NCBI RefSeq assembly: GCF_025548555.1
Contig: NZ_JAJLPA010000003.1
Coordinates: forward strand, 1 to 64,000
Source of the DNA: Sphingomonas sp. A2-49
GTDB taxonomy: Bacteria > Pseudomonadota > Alphaproteobacteria > Sphingomonadales > Sphingomonadaceae
Direction of reading: 5' to 3'
DNA length: 64,000 bases
Shown here: positions 9,013 through 19,463 of the stretch, one piece after another
Position numbering within the stretch: the first letter of the stretch is position 1
Layout: each line of letters begins with the position of its first letter
Translations under genes and position numbers: made by a program
Notes under the pieces: model-generated
Seen by the model: only the letters and a program-made list of their open reading frames with translations
Told to the model about the DNA's origin: nothing
Database searches by the model: none

Positions 9013-10353
9013 ATGGCCGATGACAGCAATCCGCGCGGCCGCGCGGTTCCGAGTGGACGGCTCGCCCGGCTCGGCGCGTTCGGCCGGCTGGCGGCGGGCG
9101 TCGGCGGCGGCGTGGTCGCGGAGGGCGCGCGGCGGCTGGCGGCGGGCGAACGGCCGCGGATGGGCGACATGTTGCTCACCCCCGCCAATGCGTCACGCGT
9201 CGCCGACCAGCTGGCGCACCTGCGCGGCGCGGCGATGAAGCTCGGCCAGATGATCTCGATGGACGCGGGCGACATGCTGCCGCCGGAGCTGTCCGCGATC
9301 CTCGCCCGGCTGCGCAACCAGGCGCACCACATGCCGCCACGGCAGCTCGATACCGTGCTCGCCGCCGAATGGGGCCGCGACTGGCGGCGCCGGTTCGCGC
9401 ATTTCCAGGCGCATCCGATCGCCGCCGCCTCGATCGGGCAGGTCCATCGCGCGCGTTTGCCCGACGGCACCGATCTGGCGATCAAGGTCCAGTATCCCGG
9501 CGTCAAGGCGAGCATCGACGCCGACGTCGACAATGTCGCGACGTTGCTGCGCGTGTCCGGGCTGCTGCCGAAGGAACTGGATGTCGCGCCCCTGCTGGGC
9601 GAGGCCAAGCGCCAGTTGCACGAAGAGGCGGATTATCTGCGCGAAGGCGCGATGCTGACCCGCTACCGCGCGCTGCTCGCCGACGCGCCCGGCTTCGTCG
9701 TGCCAGAGCTGCACGCCGATCTCACCACCCCGCGCGTGCTGGCGATGGGCTTCGTCGCAGGCGGGCCGATCGAGGCGCTGGAGACCGCCGACCAGCCGGT
9801 CCGCGACGCGGCGATGCATGCGCTGATCGGGCTGGTGCTGCGCGAACTGCTCGACTGGGGGCTGATGCAGACCGACCCCAATTTCGCCAATTATCGCTGG
9901 CAGCCGGACACGGGGCGGATCGTATTGCTCGATTTCGGCGCGACGCGGGACATTCCCGCGGCAACTGCGGAGGGCTATCGCACGCTGCTCGCCGCGGGCC
10001 TGTCGGGCCGGCGCGATGCGGTACGCGAGGCGGCGATCGGCGCCGGATTCCTGGGGGCCGCGGCGGCGGAACGGCATCGTGCGCTGGTCGACCAGATGAT
10101 CGATATCATCCTCGCCAACCTCAACCGGCCCGGGCTGTTCGACTTCGGCGACCGCGCGTTCGTCGGCGTCGTCCGCGAGCAGGGGATCGAGATGGCGCGC
10201 GACCGGACGACGTGGCACATTCCGGCCGCCGACACGCTGTTCGTACAGCGCAAGATCAGCGGCACGGCCCTGCTCGCCGCCCGGCTGAAGGCACGCGTCG
10301 ACATCCGGACCATGGCCGAGGCCGCGGTCGGCGCGCGCGCGCTGCCGGCCTAG
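9013..10353 (+). CDS. ABC1/UbiB-family atypical kinase-like protein
   Basis: This 446-residue protein belongs to the ABC1/ADCK/UbiB family, whose members act as ATPases linked to ubiquinone or lipid metabolism. It shows the N-terminal KxGQ motif (KLGQMISMD, from residue 76), the nucleotide-binding AAASIGQVHRA loop, IKVQYPG with the ATP-site Lys, and LLDFGATR corresponding to DFG. The usual catalytic DxHxGN reads DPNFAN here. The gene starts at the ATG with AAGGAT upstream, not at the earlier in-frame ATG at 8938. The canonical membrane tail of UbiB is not evident, so it may be a paralogue and not UbiB itself. Its stop overlaps the stop of the convergent gene. Confidence 0.87.
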   Translation: MADDSNPRGRAVPSGRLARLGAFGRLAAGVGGGVVAEGARRLAAGERPRMGDMLLTPANASRVADQLAHLRGAAMKLGQMISMDAGDMLPPELSAILARLRNQAHHMPPRQLDTVLAAEWGRDWRRRFAHFQAHPIAAASIGQVHRARLPDGTDLAIKVQYPGVKASIDADVDNVATLLRVSGLLPKELDVAPLLGEAKRQLHEEADYLREGAMLTRYRALLADAPGFVVPELHADLTTPRVLAMGFVAGGPIEALETADQPVRDAAMHALIGLVLRELLDWGLMQTDPNFANYRWQPDTGRIVLLDFGATRDIPAATAEGYRTLLAAGLSGRRDAVREAAIGAGFLGAAAAERHRALVDQMIDIILANLNRPGLFDFGDRAFVGVVREQGIEMARDRTTWHIPAADTLFVQRKISGTALLAARLKARVDIRTMAEAAVGARALPA

Positions 10354-10802
10354 TGGCGACCGCGGCGGGCTTCGGCCTGCCGCGCCGAGGCGATCGTGTC
10401 GACGACCAGTTCGTAGAATGCGGGGGAATAGCCCGCCGCGACGAACGCCTTCACCTCGGCGGATGCGATCGAATAGCCGCGCTTCCAGCTCAGCACGGCG
10501 ATGCGGCGCAGCGCCTCCAGCTTGGGGTCGGCGAGCTGCGGGCTGATCCGCACGCCGAACACCAGTCCCAGCCAGCGCGACAGCCGCCCGGGCTGGCGCA
10601 ACGTCGCCATGCCGTCCTGCCGCGCGATGCCGATCACCGAGCGTTCGAGTTCCGTCAGCACCGGCCGCACCTCCCCCAGGTCTGTCGTCACGGGCGCCAC
10701 GGTCGCGACGTACTCCACCGGCGGACGCACCGGCGGACGCACCGGCGCGCTGGCGCGGGCGTAACCGGCATTGCCGGGTTCGGCGAAAGCAAGAAAGGCC
10801 AT
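10350..10802 (-). CDS. Uncharacterised 150-residue protein
   Basis: I do not recognise a characterised family. The N-terminal third is Pro/Val-rich (two PPVRPP-like repeats) and looks disordered. The C-terminal half (about residues 75-145) is predicted helical with a conserved look: ALRRIAVLSWKRGYSI, then VKAFVAAGYSPAFYELVVDTI. An AAGGGAG Shine-Dalgarno sequence lies 8 bases before the ATG, supporting the start. Its stop shares three bases with the stop of the convergent ABC1 gene. The 297-bp upstream gap to the divergent small protein at 11100 contains two matching palindromes, so expression is probably regulated. Confidence 0.7.
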   Translation of the reverse strand: MAFLAFAEPGNAGYARASAPVRPPVRPPVEYVATVAPVTTDLGEVRPVLTELERSVIGIARQDGMATLRQPGRLSRWLGLVFGVRISPQLADPKLEALRRIAVLSWKRGYSIASAEVKAFVAAGYSPAFYELVVDTIASARQAEARRGRH

Positions 10803-10956
10803 GGCGTAACTCCCTTTTCGGACCGCAGGCGAGCGTGCCGCATCGACCGGGATGCAGCGGCGTACCGCAGGATTGTTGCGTCCCTTTTGCCGACGTCGAC
10901 CGACAGGCTTCCGGGATGTTGCGAAACCACGACCGGCCCTGACCGCCCCGTGTTTC

Positions 10957-11016
10957 TATACTGGCCGGTATATAAGCCCGTCCGGATCGCGTCAACGGGT
11001 TTTGTACCGGTCGGTA
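10957..11016. promoter_or_regulatory. Twin TetR-like operator sites
   Basis: Two near-identical 12-mers, TACTGGCCGGTA (10959-10970) and TACCGGTCGGTA (11005-11016), agree at 10 of 12 positions. Each is an inverted repeat, and the first is extended to TATAC...GTATA. Their centres are 46 bp apart in the gap between the divergent 150-residue gene and the 78-residue gene. The shape resembles TetR-family operators, but no TetR gene lies in this window. Confidence 0.5.
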
Positions 11017-11043
11017 GTGAAAAGTTCGACCAGCCTGCCGGCC

Positions 11044-11069
11044 GGCACCGTCCGCCCCGCCGGCGCGTT
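11044..11069 (+). promoter_or_regulatory. Candidate EcfG (general stress) promoter
   Basis: GGCAC-N17-CGTT differs by one base from the alphaproteobacterial EcfG consensus (GGAAC-N16/17-CGTT). It lies 31 bases before the ATG of the small protein at 11100. The sequence from GTT to the ribosome-binding site (GTTGAGG ... CGGACAACAG) is almost repeated behind the similar box at 13079. Confidence 0.5.
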
Positions 11070-11099
11070 GAGGACGTCCCGGACAACAGGAGCGCAGCG

Positions 11100-11336
11100 A
11101 TGATCGATACCCCCGACACGACGCCGGACGACGCCGACATTCCCCCCGACAACGGCCGCCGCGCCTCGATCGACCCACGGACGGGCGAGGTCCACGGCAG
11201 CGGCAGCGGCGCCGGCGGCGGCAATCCGGGCGAGGACTTCGCGAGCGATGCCGCGGGCGGAGACGGCTATCCGGTCGACGGCGGCGAGGGACGTACGAAA
11301 GGCGCACCGGTGGACAAGCAGGCGACCCGGCCCTGA
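11100..11336 (+). CDS. Small disordered Asp/Gly-rich protein
   Basis: This 78-residue protein is rich in Asp, Gly and Pro, with no hydrophobic core, signal peptide or cysteine. It contains SIDPRTGEVHGSGSG near the middle. It resembles other very small acidic proteins in this window (30117, 49490). No function can be assigned. AGGAG lies 8 bases before the ATG, and a candidate EcfG promoter precedes it, which suggests expression under general stress. Confidence 0.7.
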   Translation: MIDTPDTTPDDADIPPDNGRRASIDPRTGEVHGSGSGAGGGNPGEDFASDAAGGDGYPVDGGEGRTKGAPVDKQATRP

Positions 11337-11365
11337 TGCCCGGCCCGGCGAGGCCGGTCGTCACG

Positions 11366-11686
11366 CTATTTGAGCGGGACGATCACCTCGTCGGGATGCG
11401 CGACGTTCAGTTCCTTGCGCACCATTTCGTCGACCATGTCCGGATTGGCATGGTCGGGATCGAGCAGCGCGACGCGGTTCTTGAGCACCGCACGCCGCTG
11501 GTCGAGCGCCGAGAACTGCTTCTCGCGTCGCGCCAGCTGCTTCTTGTAGTCGCCATAGGCGAGCATGCCGTTCGGCCCGAGCACCGCATAGGCGCCGAAG
11601 AACGCCATGATCGTCAGGCCGAGCGCGGGCAGCGCGGCCCGGCGCATCACCTTGTGGAATGTCGATCGCCTGATGACCCGCGCCAT
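11366..11686 (-). CDS. ftsB: FtsB/DivIC septum formation initiator
   Basis: This 106-residue protein has the FtsB layout: a short basic cytoplasmic N-terminus, one membrane segment (about residues 17-38, ALPALGLTIMAFFGAYAVLG), a coiled-coil stretch (about 45-70, KKQLARREKQFSALDQRRAVL) and a periplasmic tail with VRKELNVAHPDEVIV. FtsB bridges FtsL and FtsQ in the divisome. It follows eno by 32 bp on the same strand, a common neighbourhood for ftsB. Confidence 0.88.
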   Translation of the reverse strand: MARVIRRSTFHKVMRRAALPALGLTIMAFFGAYAVLGPNGMLAYGDYKKQLARREKQFSALDQRRAVLKNRVALLDPDHANPDMVDEMVRKELNVAHPDEVIVPLK

Positions 11687-11718
11687 GGCCGCTATCCTCG
11701 CCTGCTACGATCCGCGGA

Positions 11719-13008
<1,290 letters not shown>

Positions 13009-13078
13009 CTACCTCTGCCGGCGTATGCGGCGCCCTCTACCCTGCCGCACCGGGCGCGGCAATCTCCCCGACCGTCAG

Positions 13079-13104
13079 GGAACCGCACTCGTGGCGGCGG
13101 GGTT
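13079..13104 (+). promoter_or_regulatory. Candidate EcfG (general stress) promoter
   Basis: GGAAC (13079-13083), a 17-base spacer and GGTT (13101-13104) match the EcfG consensus with one deviation at the -10 element. The box lies 31 bases before the first gene of the membrane/stress cluster at 13136. It shares GTTGAGG and CGGACAACAG with the leader of the gene at 11100. Confidence 0.55.
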
Positions 13105-13135
13105 GAGGGTGTCGGACAACAGCAAAGGGCGCGTC

Positions 13136-13654
13136 ATGGCCGATAACGACCTGAAACCGATCACCGACGGCGACATCGCGCCGCCGCCGTCGACCACCAC
13201 CTTCACCCCGGCCGAACCGCTCAAGACGGCGGGCGTCGATTTCGATCCGGCGCCGGGCAGCAAGACCGAACAGGTCAAGCAGACGGTGAAGGACTATTCG
13301 GCCAAATACGGCACGCAGGCGAGCGATCGTGTCCGCAGCCTCGCCGACACCGGCAAGGAGCGCGCGGTCGGCGGGCTCGACCAGCTGTCGCAGATGATTA
13401 CCGACGCGGCGGGCCAGGTCGACGAGAAGCTGGGCGCGCAATATGGCGAATATGCACGCTCTGCGGCGGGCGCGGTGTCCAATTTCTCCGACCAGATCAG
13501 GGGCAAGGACGTCGACCAGCTGCTCGACGAGGCCCGCGAATTCGTCCGCAAGAGCCCCGGTGTCGCGGTCGGCGTCGCGGCGGCGCTCGGTTTCGCGGTC
13601 GCGCGCCTCGTGCAGTCGGGGATCGACGGCAACAGCACCGACGGCCGGAACTGA
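13136..13654 (+). CDS. YqjD/ElaB-like membrane-anchored protein
   Basis: This 172-residue protein has a disordered Pro/Thr-rich N-terminus, a long amphipathic helical middle (about residues 40-130) and a C-terminal membrane segment, VRKSPGVAVGVAAALGFAVARLV. That end resembles the Gly-zipper tail of YqjD/ElaB (DUF883) inner-membrane proteins, which associate with stationary-phase ribosomes in E. coli. The ATG at 13136 was preferred over 13025 because AAAGGG precedes it and a stress promoter lies just upstream. It heads a four-gene cluster with overlapping or near-overlapping junctions. Confidence 0.75.
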   Translation: MADNDLKPITDGDIAPPPSTTTFTPAEPLKTAGVDFDPAPGSKTEQVKQTVKDYSAKYGTQASDRVRSLADTGKERAVGGLDQLSQMITDAAGQVDEKLGAQYGEYARSAAGAVSNFSDQIRGKDVDQLLDEAREFVRKSPGVAVGVAAALGFAVARLVQSGIDGNSTDGRN

Positions 13655-13661
13655 ACGGCCA

Positions 13662-14003
13662 ATGGCGGTGATCGAGCCGGTGACGGGCGATGAAGGCATC
13701 GGCACGTTGGTGTCCCAGCTGGTGGAGGACGTCCGCGGCCTTGCCGGCGCCGAGGTGGCGCTGGTCAAGGCGCGCGTCGGCGAGCGTGCCAGTGCCTACC
13801 GGAATGCGGCGATCTTCTTCGCCGTGGCGGGCGTGCTGGCGCTGGCGGCGCTCGTCGCGCTGCTCGTCGGCATCATCATGGCGCTCGCCACGCTGATCGG
13901 TCCCGGGCTCGCGACCGCCGCGGTGGTGCTCGCGACGCTGGCGATCGCCGCGGTGCTCGCGATCGTCGGCAAGGGCCGGCTCGCGCCGGGGGTGACGCGA
14001 TGA
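13662..14003 (+). CDS. YqjE-like (phage-holin-superfamily, DUF1469) membrane protein
   Basis: This 113-residue protein has an amphipathic N-terminal helix (GTLVSQLVEDVRGLAGAEVALVKA) and two long membrane segments at about residues 45-70 and 75-100. That is the YqjE/DUF1469 pattern, often labelled 'phage holin family' although there is no phage context. It starts 7 bases after the YqjD-like gene and its stop overlaps the next ATG (ATGA), so the products are probably made together. Confidence 0.8.
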   Translation: MAVIEPVTGDEGIGTLVSQLVEDVRGLAGAEVALVKARVGERASAYRNAAIFFAVAGVLALAALVALLVGIIMALATLIGPGLATAAVVLATLAIAAVLAIVGKGRLAPGVTR

Positions 14004-14353
14004 GCGTGATCGACCCCGCCGCCCGCCTTGCCGAGGCGGAGGCACAGGCCGCCGCGGCCCGCGAGCGCCTGTCCGGTACGCTCGGGCGGCTTCAGGTGAA
14101 GCTCAATCCGCGCACGCTGGCGTTGCAGGCTGCACGCGACGTCGCGGATCGTGGCAATGCCGCGGCGCAGGCGGGCCTCGACACGGCGGTGCGCAATCCC
14201 GGCGCGGTGGCGGGCGTCACCGCCGTGGCGGGGCTGTTCCTCGCGCGTCACCGGATCGCCACGCTCTTCCGCCGCAAGCCTAAGCCGCACAAGCCGGGCT
14301 ACCGCGACCACGAACCGGGCCTCGGCCCCCAAGACGACCCCTCACAAGGATGA
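14000..14353 (+). CDS. DUF3618-like protein
   Basis: This 117-residue protein has a helical N-terminus rich in Ala and Glu (RLAEAEAQAAAARERLSGTLGRLQVKLNP), typical of DUF3618. A weak Ala/Val membrane segment follows (about residues 65-85), then a basic Pro-rich tail. It is coupled to both neighbours by ATGA overlaps. Its function is unknown; the cluster context suggests an envelope or stress role. Confidence 0.7.
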   Translation: MSVIDPAARLAEAEAQAAAARERLSGTLGRLQVKLNPRTLALQAARDVADRGNAAAQAGLDTAVRNPGAVAGVTAVAGLFLARHRIATLFRRKPKPHKPGYRDHEPGLGPQDDPSQG

Positions 14354-14739
14354 CCTCCATGCCAGACATGCACACGCAGGAACGACTCGACGACGCCAAG
14401 CATGCAGCTTCCGATGCCGCCCGCAAGACCGTCGACGCGATCGAGGCAAACCCGCTCGCGATCGTCGCCGGCGGGCTCGCCATCGGGGCACTTGCCGGCG
14501 CATTGATCCCGCGGTCGGCGAAGGAGCGCGAATTGCTCGCGCCGCTCGGCCGCAGCCTCGGCGAACGCGCGCGCGGCGCGATCCAGGCGGCGCGCGACGC
14601 CGGCTCGGACGAACTGCAGAATGCCGGCCTGTCGAAGGACGCGGCGAAGGATCAGGTCAAATCCCTGTTCCAGGGCGTGCTGAAGGCGGCGACCACCGCA
14701 GGCTCCGCCGCCGCACGGACCGCGGCCAACAAGGGCTGA
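14350..14739 (+). CDS. Hypothetical Gly-zipper membrane protein of the stress cluster
   Basis: This 129-residue protein has a helical N-terminus, a Gly-rich hydrophobic stretch (PLAIVAGGLAIGALAGALIPRS, about residues 35-56) and an Ala-rich helical C-terminus. It resembles YqjD-type tail-anchored proteins with the anchor placed centrally. The start overlaps the DUF3618 stop; a second ATG nine bases later (14359) is equally possible. It is the last gene of the cluster. Confidence 0.7.
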   Translation: MTSMPDMHTQERLDDAKHAASDAARKTVDAIEANPLAIVAGGLAIGALAGALIPRSAKERELLAPLGRSLGERARGAIQAARDAGSDELQNAGLSKDAAKDQVKSLFQGVLKAATTAGSAAARTAANKG

Positions 14740-14839
14740 CGCGATCCCGGCGTCGCGCGCCGGGCGCGGCGCCGGGGGTTCAATATTGCACCGCAACACG
14801 CTAGAGGCGGTCGCCGAACCTCACACCCGGGACACTCGC

Positions 14840-15070
14840 ATGAGCAAGCTCCACCTCGTTTTCGGCGGCCGCGTCAAGGACCCCCGCACCCTCGAATTCG
14901 CCGATCCGTCGAAGCTGGAAGTGGTCGGCATCTTTCCCGACTATGCGAGCGCCGAAAAGGCATGGCGCGCGAATGCGCAGCGCACCGTCGACGATGCCGA
15001 GATGCGCTTCGTCGTCGTCCACCTGCACCGCCTGCTCGAACCGGAACTGCTGGCGCCGCCGGCGGCGTAA
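14840..15070 (+). CDS. DUF4170-like small protein
   Basis: This 76-residue cytosolic protein matches the alphaproteobacterial DUF4170 pattern: KLHLVFGGRVKDPRTLEF at the start, VVGIFPDYASAEKAWRA in the middle and RFVVVHLHRLLEPE at the end. The function is unknown. I chose the ATG at 14840 over 14786 because the family begins with this strand. A 101-bp gap separates it from the stress cluster, so it is probably transcribed on its own. Confidence 0.8.
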   Translation: MSKLHLVFGGRVKDPRTLEFADPSKLEVVGIFPDYASAEKAWRANAQRTVDDAEMRFVVVHLHRLLEPELLAPPAA

Positions 15071-15307
15071 GGCTGCGGCGACGTCCGGGTGCGAGGGATT
15101 GCGGAGCGGTCTATGCCGGTCGGAGACTGCAAGCGGGATCGAACCCGTACGTCCCACCCGTCCTTCGCCCAAAGGACCGTTCCGAAGTCCACGGCGCCGC
15201 AGGGTGACCGTACTGGGCTCCGAACCGGCCTGAGCCACACGGCGCACCCCGGAACAAGGCCGGGATGACGGGACATCGGAGCAGCACGCCCCAACGTCGA
15301 TCGTCAA

Positions 15308-15330
15308 CCGGGCGGCGACCGACCGCCCGG
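15308..15330 (-). terminator. Hairpin after greA
   Basis: CCGGGCGG and CCGCCCGG form a perfect 8-bp stem with a 7-base loop, 9 bases beyond the greA stop. There is no clear T-tract, so it is either a weak intrinsic terminator or an RNA-stabilising hairpin. Confidence 0.5.
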
Positions 15331-15338
15331 CACCCGGA

Positions 15339-15815
15339 TCAGATGAACTCGATCTTCGAAACGACGTAATACCGGTCGCCTGCGGGCACCGACACCTCGA
15401 CCTCCTCGTCGACCTTGCGCCCGATCAGCGCGCGGCCGAGCGGCGAATTGTACGAGATGCGCCCGGTCTTGGCATTCGCCTCGGTCTGGCCGACGATCTG
15501 GTATTTCACCGGCTTGTCGTCGTCGTCGAGCAGCGTCACCGTCGCCCCGAACACCACCTTGTCGCCCGACAGGTCGCGCGGGTCGATGATCTGCGCGCGG
15601 GACAATTTGTCCTCGATGTCGCTGATCGTCGCCTCGTTCTGGCCCTGCTGCTCCTTGGCGGCGTGATATTCGGCGTTTTCCGACAGGTCGCCGTGCGCGC
15701 GCGCTTCCTCGATCGCGTCGACGATCAGGGGACGCTCCGTTTTCAGACGCTTCAGGTCCGCGACGAGCGTGTCATAGCCCTCCTGGAGCATCGGCATCTT
15801 TTCGACGGTCGCCAT
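15339..15815 (-). CDS. greA: Transcription elongation factor GreA
   Basis: This 158-residue protein rescues backtracked RNA polymerase by stimulating transcript cleavage. The N-terminal coiled coil carries the acidic tip in the context [20 protein letters not shown] (about residues 38-57), and the FKBP-like C-terminal domain includes [24 protein letters not shown]. Length and motifs are normal. It lies 72 bp downstream of carB on the same strand, with a palindrome between them. Confidence 0.97.
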   Translation of the reverse strand: MATVEKMPMLQEGYDTLVADLKRLKTERPLIVDAIEEARAHGDLSENAEYHAAKEQQGQNEATISDIEDKLSRAQIIDPRDLSGDKVVFGATVTLLDDDDKPVKYQIVGQTEANAKTGRISYNSPLGRALIGRKVDEEVEVSVPAGDRYYVVSKIEFI

Positions 15816-15843
15816 ATCTACGTCCCCAATTCACTCGTTCCCC

Positions 15844-15868
15844 GTGCGGCCCGCCGGGCCGCCCGCAC
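15844..15868 (-). terminator. GC-rich palindrome between carB and greA
   Basis: GTGCGG (15844-15849) pairs with CCGCAC (15863-15868), and the interior is itself G/C-palindromic. It lies 20 bases past the carB stop. No T-run follows, so it may attenuate and not fully terminate read-through into greA. Confidence 0.35.
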
Positions 15869-15887
15869 ACATTACATTATGTCGGGA

Positions 15888-18800
15888 TCAGTTGTGCGAC
15901 TGCGAATAGTAGGATTGCAGAGGCCGCACTTCAAGATGCACGACCCCGATTGCCGCCGCCGCCTGCACGCTGGCGGGCGCCGTCGTGAAGTACGGGATCT
16001 TCTGCGCCAGCGCCGCCTGGCGGATCGGCTTGGAGTCCTTGAGGCTCTGCCACCCTTCGGTGGTGTTGAAGATCAGCGTCACCTCGCCGTCCATGATCCG
16101 GTCGAGGATGTGCGGCCGCCCCTGCGCGACCTTGTTGACCTTTTCGACCGCCAGGCCCGCGATTTCCAGATAGTCCGCGGTCCCGCCGGTCGCCAGCACC
16201 CTGAAACCGTGGTCCAGCAACGCCCTGACCGCCGGCACGATATGCGGTTTGTCGCCGTCCTTGACGCTGACGAAGGCGGTGCCCGACGTCGGCAGCACGG
16301 TGCCGGCGCCAAGCTGCGACTTGGCGAAGGCGGTGGTGAAATCGGGATCGATCCCCATGACTTCGCCGGTGCTCTTCATCTCCGGTGACAGGACCGGGTC
16401 GATGCCGGGGAAGCGGTTGAACGGGAACACCGCTTCCTTCACCGCATAATAATCGATGTGCCGATCGATCGGCGGCAGGTCGCGCAGCATCTCGCCCGCC
16501 ATCACCCGCGCGGCGATCTTGGCGATGGGCACGCCGATCGCCTTGGCGACGAACGGCACCGTCCGGCTGGCGCGCGGATTGACCTCGATCAGATAGACCT
16601 CGTCCTTTCCGTCGGCCTCGCGGCCGTTGGCCTTCACCGCGAACTGGATGTTCATCAGCCCCTTGACCGACAGCGCATGCGCCAGCGCGACCGTCTGCCG
16701 CTCGATCTCGGCGATCGTCTCGGGGGTCAGCGAATAGGGCGGGATCGAACAGGCGCTGTCGCCCGAATGGACGCCGGCCTCCTCGATATGCTGGAGCAGG
16801 CCGGCGACGACCACGTCCTCGCCGTCGCAGATCGCATCGACGTCGACCTCGATCGCGTCGCGCAGATACTGGTCGATCAGCACCGGGCTGTCGCCCGACA
16901 CCTGCACCGCGGTCTGGATGTAGTCGTCGAGCTGCTGGAGCGAATCGACGATCTCCATCGCCCGCCCGCCGAGCACATAGCTCGGCCGCATCAGCACCGG
17001 ATAGCCGATCCGCTCGGCGGCGGCGACCGCCTCGTCGCGGCTGCGCGCGAGGCCGTTCGCCGGCTGCCGGAGCCGCAGCTTGTTGACCAGCGCCGCGAAC
17101 CGCTCGCGATCCTCGGCCAGGTCGATCGCATCGGGGCTGGTGCCGAGGATCGGGATCCCCGCCTTCTCCAGCGCCCGCGCCAGGTTGAGCGGCGTCTGCC
17201 CGCCGAACTGGACGATCACGCCGACCAGCTCGCCGCGCGACTGTTCGACGTGCAGGATCTCCAGCACGTCCTCGGCGGTCAGCGGTTCGAAATACAGCCG
17301 GTCCGACGTATCGTAGTCGGTCGACACCGTCTCCGGGTTGCAATTGACCATGATCGTCTCATAGCCCGCGTCCGCCAGCGCGAAGCAGGCGTGGCAGCAG
17401 CAATAGTCGAACTCGATCCCCTGCCCGATCCGGTTCGGCCCGCCGCCCAGGATCACGACCTTGCGACGGTCGGACGGCATGCTCTCGTCCTCCGGTTCGC
17501 CGAAGCTCGGCGCCTCGTAGGTCGAATACATGTACGGCGTCTTCGCATCGAATTCCGCGGCGCAGGTGTCGATCCGCTTGAACACCGGGCGCACGCCGAG
17601 CCGATGGCGCAGGGCGCGCACCTCCTCCTCGGTCACGCCGCCGGTCATCGCGACCACCGCCTCGTGGATCAGGCCGGAGCCGCGCGCGATGCCGCGCTCC
17701 ATCCCGCGCAGGTTAGCGGACTTCAGCGCGAGATAGGCGAGCCGCTTGTCGCTGAAGCCCATCGACTTGAGCCGCCGCAGTCCGGCGGCCTCGATCGGCA
17801 GGCCGTTGCGGCACACCTCTTCCTCCGCCCGTACGATCTCGGCGAGGCGTTCGAGGAACCACGGGTCGAAGCGCGCGATGGCATGCACCTCCGCCACGGT
17901 GAAGCCCTCGCGCAGCGCCTGCGCCGCGACCAGCAGCCGGTCGGGCGTCGCGACCGCCAGTGCCGCCTCGATCTCTGCGCGCGGCGCGCCGACCAGCCGG
18001 TCGACCGCGTTGAAGCCGGACAGGCCGGTTTCCAGACCACGCAACGCCTTCTGCATCGATTCGTGGATATTGCGGCCGATCGCCATGACTTCGCCGACGC
18101 TCTTCATGGCGGTTCCAAGCACGGATTCCGCGCCCTTGAACTTCTCGAAGGCGAAGCGCGGGATCTTGGTGACGACGTAATCGATCGTCGGCTCGAACGA
18201 CGCCGGGGTCGCGCCGGTGATGTCGTTGACGATCTCGTCGAGCGTATAGCCGACCGCCAGCTTCGCCGCGACCTTCGCGATCGGGAAGCCGGTCGCCTTC
18301 GACGCGAGCGCCGACGAGCGCGACACGCGCGGGTTCATCTCGATGACGACGAGGCGGCCGTCCTTCGGATTGACCGCGAACTGCACGTTTGAACCGCCTG
18401 TTTCGACGCCGATCTCCCGGAGTACCGCGATCGATGCGTTGCGCATGATCTGATATTCCTTGTCGGTCAGCGTCAGCGCGGGCGCGACGGTGATCGAATC
18501 GCCCGTATGGACGCCCATCGGGTCGACGTTCTCGATCGAACAGATGATGATGCAATTGTCGTGGCGGTCGCGCACGACCTCCATCTCATATTCCTTCCAG
18601 CCGAGCAGCGATTCCTCGATCAGCACCTCGGTGGTGGGCGACGCGTCGAGCCCCTTGCGGACCATGTCGACGAATTCGGACCGGTTGTAGACGATGCCGC
18701 CGCCCGACCCGCCCATGGTGAAGCTCGGCCGGATGATCGCCGGCAGTCCGGTGATCTCGAGCCCCGCCAGCGCCTCCTCGACGGTGTGCGCGATCGCGGA

Positions 18801-19235
18801 GCGGGCGCTCTCCAGCCCGATCCTGGTCATCGCGTCCTTGAACTTCAGCCGGTCCTCGGCCTTGTCGATCGCCTCGGCATCGGCGCCGATCATGGTGACG
18901 CCGAACTTCTCCAGCGTGCCGTCGTGGAACAGCGCCAGCGCGGTGTTGAGCGCGGTCTGGCCACCCATCGTCGGCAGGACGGCGTCGGGCCGCTCCTTCT
19001 CGATGATTTTGGCGACGATCGCAGGCGTGATCGGTTCGACATAGGTCGCATCGGCCAGCTCGGGATCGGTCATGATCGTGGCGGGGTTCGAATTGACGAG
19101 GACGATGCGATAGCCCTCCTCCTTCAGCGCCTTGATCGCCTGCGTGCCCGAATAGTCGAACTCGCACGCCTGACCGATGACGATCGGCCCGGCGCCGATG
19201 ACGAGGATGGAGGAGATGTCGGTGCGTTTTGGCAT
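15888..19235 (-). CDS. carB: Carbamoyl-phosphate synthase large subunit
   Basis: This 1115-residue subunit makes carbamoyl phosphate from bicarbonate, ATP and the ammonia channelled from CarA, feeding arginine and pyrimidine synthesis. Both ATP-grasp halves are visible: [17 protein letters not shown] and ATIMTDPE in the first, and [17 protein letters not shown] near residue 585 in the second. The C-terminal MGS-like allosteric domain begins near residue 965 ([12 protein letters not shown]). It is somewhat longer than the E. coli enzyme, as is usual in alphaproteobacteria. It is translated directly after a small ORF that joins it to carA. Confidence 0.97.
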   Translation of the reverse strand: MPKRTDISSILVIGAGPIVIGQACEFDYSGTQAIKALKEEGYRIVLVNSNPATIMTDPELADATYVEPITPAIVAKIIEKERPDAVLPTMGGQTALNTALALFHDGTLEKFGVTMIGADAEAIDKAEDRLKFKDAMTRIGLESARSAIAHTVEEALAGLEITGLPAIIRPSFTMGGSGGGIVYNRSEFVDMVRKGLDASPTTEVLIEESLLGWKEYEMEVVRDRHDNCIIICSIENVDPMGVHTGDSITVAPALTLTDKEYQIMRNASIAVLREIGVETGGSNVQFAVNPKDGRLVVIEMNPRVSRSSALASKATGFPIAKVAAKLAVGYTLDEIVNDITGATPASFEPTIDYVVTKIPRFAFEKFKGAESVLGTAMKSVGEVMAIGRNIHESMQKALRGLETGLSGFNAVDRLVGAPRAEIEAALAVATPDRLLVAAQALREGFTVAEVHAIARFDPWFLERLAEIVRAEEEVCRNGLPIEAAGLRRLKSMGFSDKRLAYLALKSANLRGMERGIARGSGLIHEAVVAMTGGVTEEEVRALRHRLGVRPVFKRIDTCAAEFDAKTPYMYSTYEAPSFGEPEDESMPSDRRKVVILGGGPNRIGQGIEFDYCCCHACFALADAGYETIMVNCNPETVSTDYDTSDRLYFEPLTAEDVLEILHVEQSRGELVGVIVQFGGQTPLNLARALEKAGIPILGTSPDAIDLAEDRERFAALVNKLRLRQPANGLARSRDEAVAAAERIGYPVLMRPSYVLGGRAMEIVDSLQQLDDYIQTAVQVSGDSPVLIDQYLRDAIEVDVDAICDGEDVVVAGLLQHIEEAGVHSGDSACSIPPYSLTPETIAEIERQTVALAHALSVKGLMNIQFAVKANGREADGKDEVYLIEVNPRASRTVPFVAKAIGVPIAKIAARVMAGEMLRDLPPIDRHIDYYAVKEAVFPFNRFPGIDPVLSPEMKSTGEVMGIDPDFTTAFAKSQLGAGTVLPTSGTAFVSVKDGDKPHIVPAVRALLDHGFRVLATGGTADYLEIAGLAVEKVNKVAQGRPHILDRIMDGEVTLIFNTTEGWQSLKDSKPIRQAALAQKIPYFTTAPASVQAAAAIGVVHLEVRPLQSYYSQSHN

Positions 19236-19463
19236 TTAGTGCCCCTTAAGCAGCGGATGCCCGCCGGCTATTCCTATGATTGCCGACCACTCAGGCCGAA
19301 AAGCCGAGACGATTTCCCCCGCCTGAGCGTCCGGAATTTCGCCAATTTCGATGGCGATCACGCCATCATCACGATCATAAACTCGACTCGGCGCGATCTT
19401 CGCATCCGCCAACATCGCGAGGACATCGTCCACGTGCGCCGGCTTGATGCGCAACCGCATCAC
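19236..19463 (-). CDS. Small ORF coupled between carA and carB
   Basis: This 75-residue ORF (74 if the second codon, ATG at 19460, is used) fills the carA-carB gap exactly. Its GTG overlaps the carA stop by four bases (GTGA) and its stop abuts the carB ATG. The product is a soluble alpha/beta-looking peptide with IKPAHVDDVLAMLADAKI and GVIAIEIGEIPDAQAGEIV. I do not recognise it. The exact coupling suggests real translation, either for a function of its own or to carry ribosomes into carB. Its composition is less GC-rich than its neighbours. Confidence 0.6.
   Translation of the reverse strand: MMRLRIKPAHVDDVLAMLADAKIAPSRVYDRDDGVIAIEIGEIPDAQAGEIVSAFRPEWSAIIGIAGGHPLLKGH

Noticed and set aside
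13662..14003. Prophage remnant suggested by the 'phage holin' family name
   Set aside because: The gene is a YqjE-type stress protein in a conserved membrane cluster; no endolysin, integrase or structural phage gene is near.
15121..15160. T-arm-like sequence (GGGATCGAACCCGTAC) resembling a tRNA end
   Set aside because: On the minus strand the T-stem is only four pairs, no matching acceptor strand is found about 60 bases upstream, and no anticodon stem can be folded.
16458..18392. 644-codon plus-strand frame inside carB
   Set aside because: It is a shadow of carB on the opposite strand with His/Arg/Asp-rich, domain-free translation.
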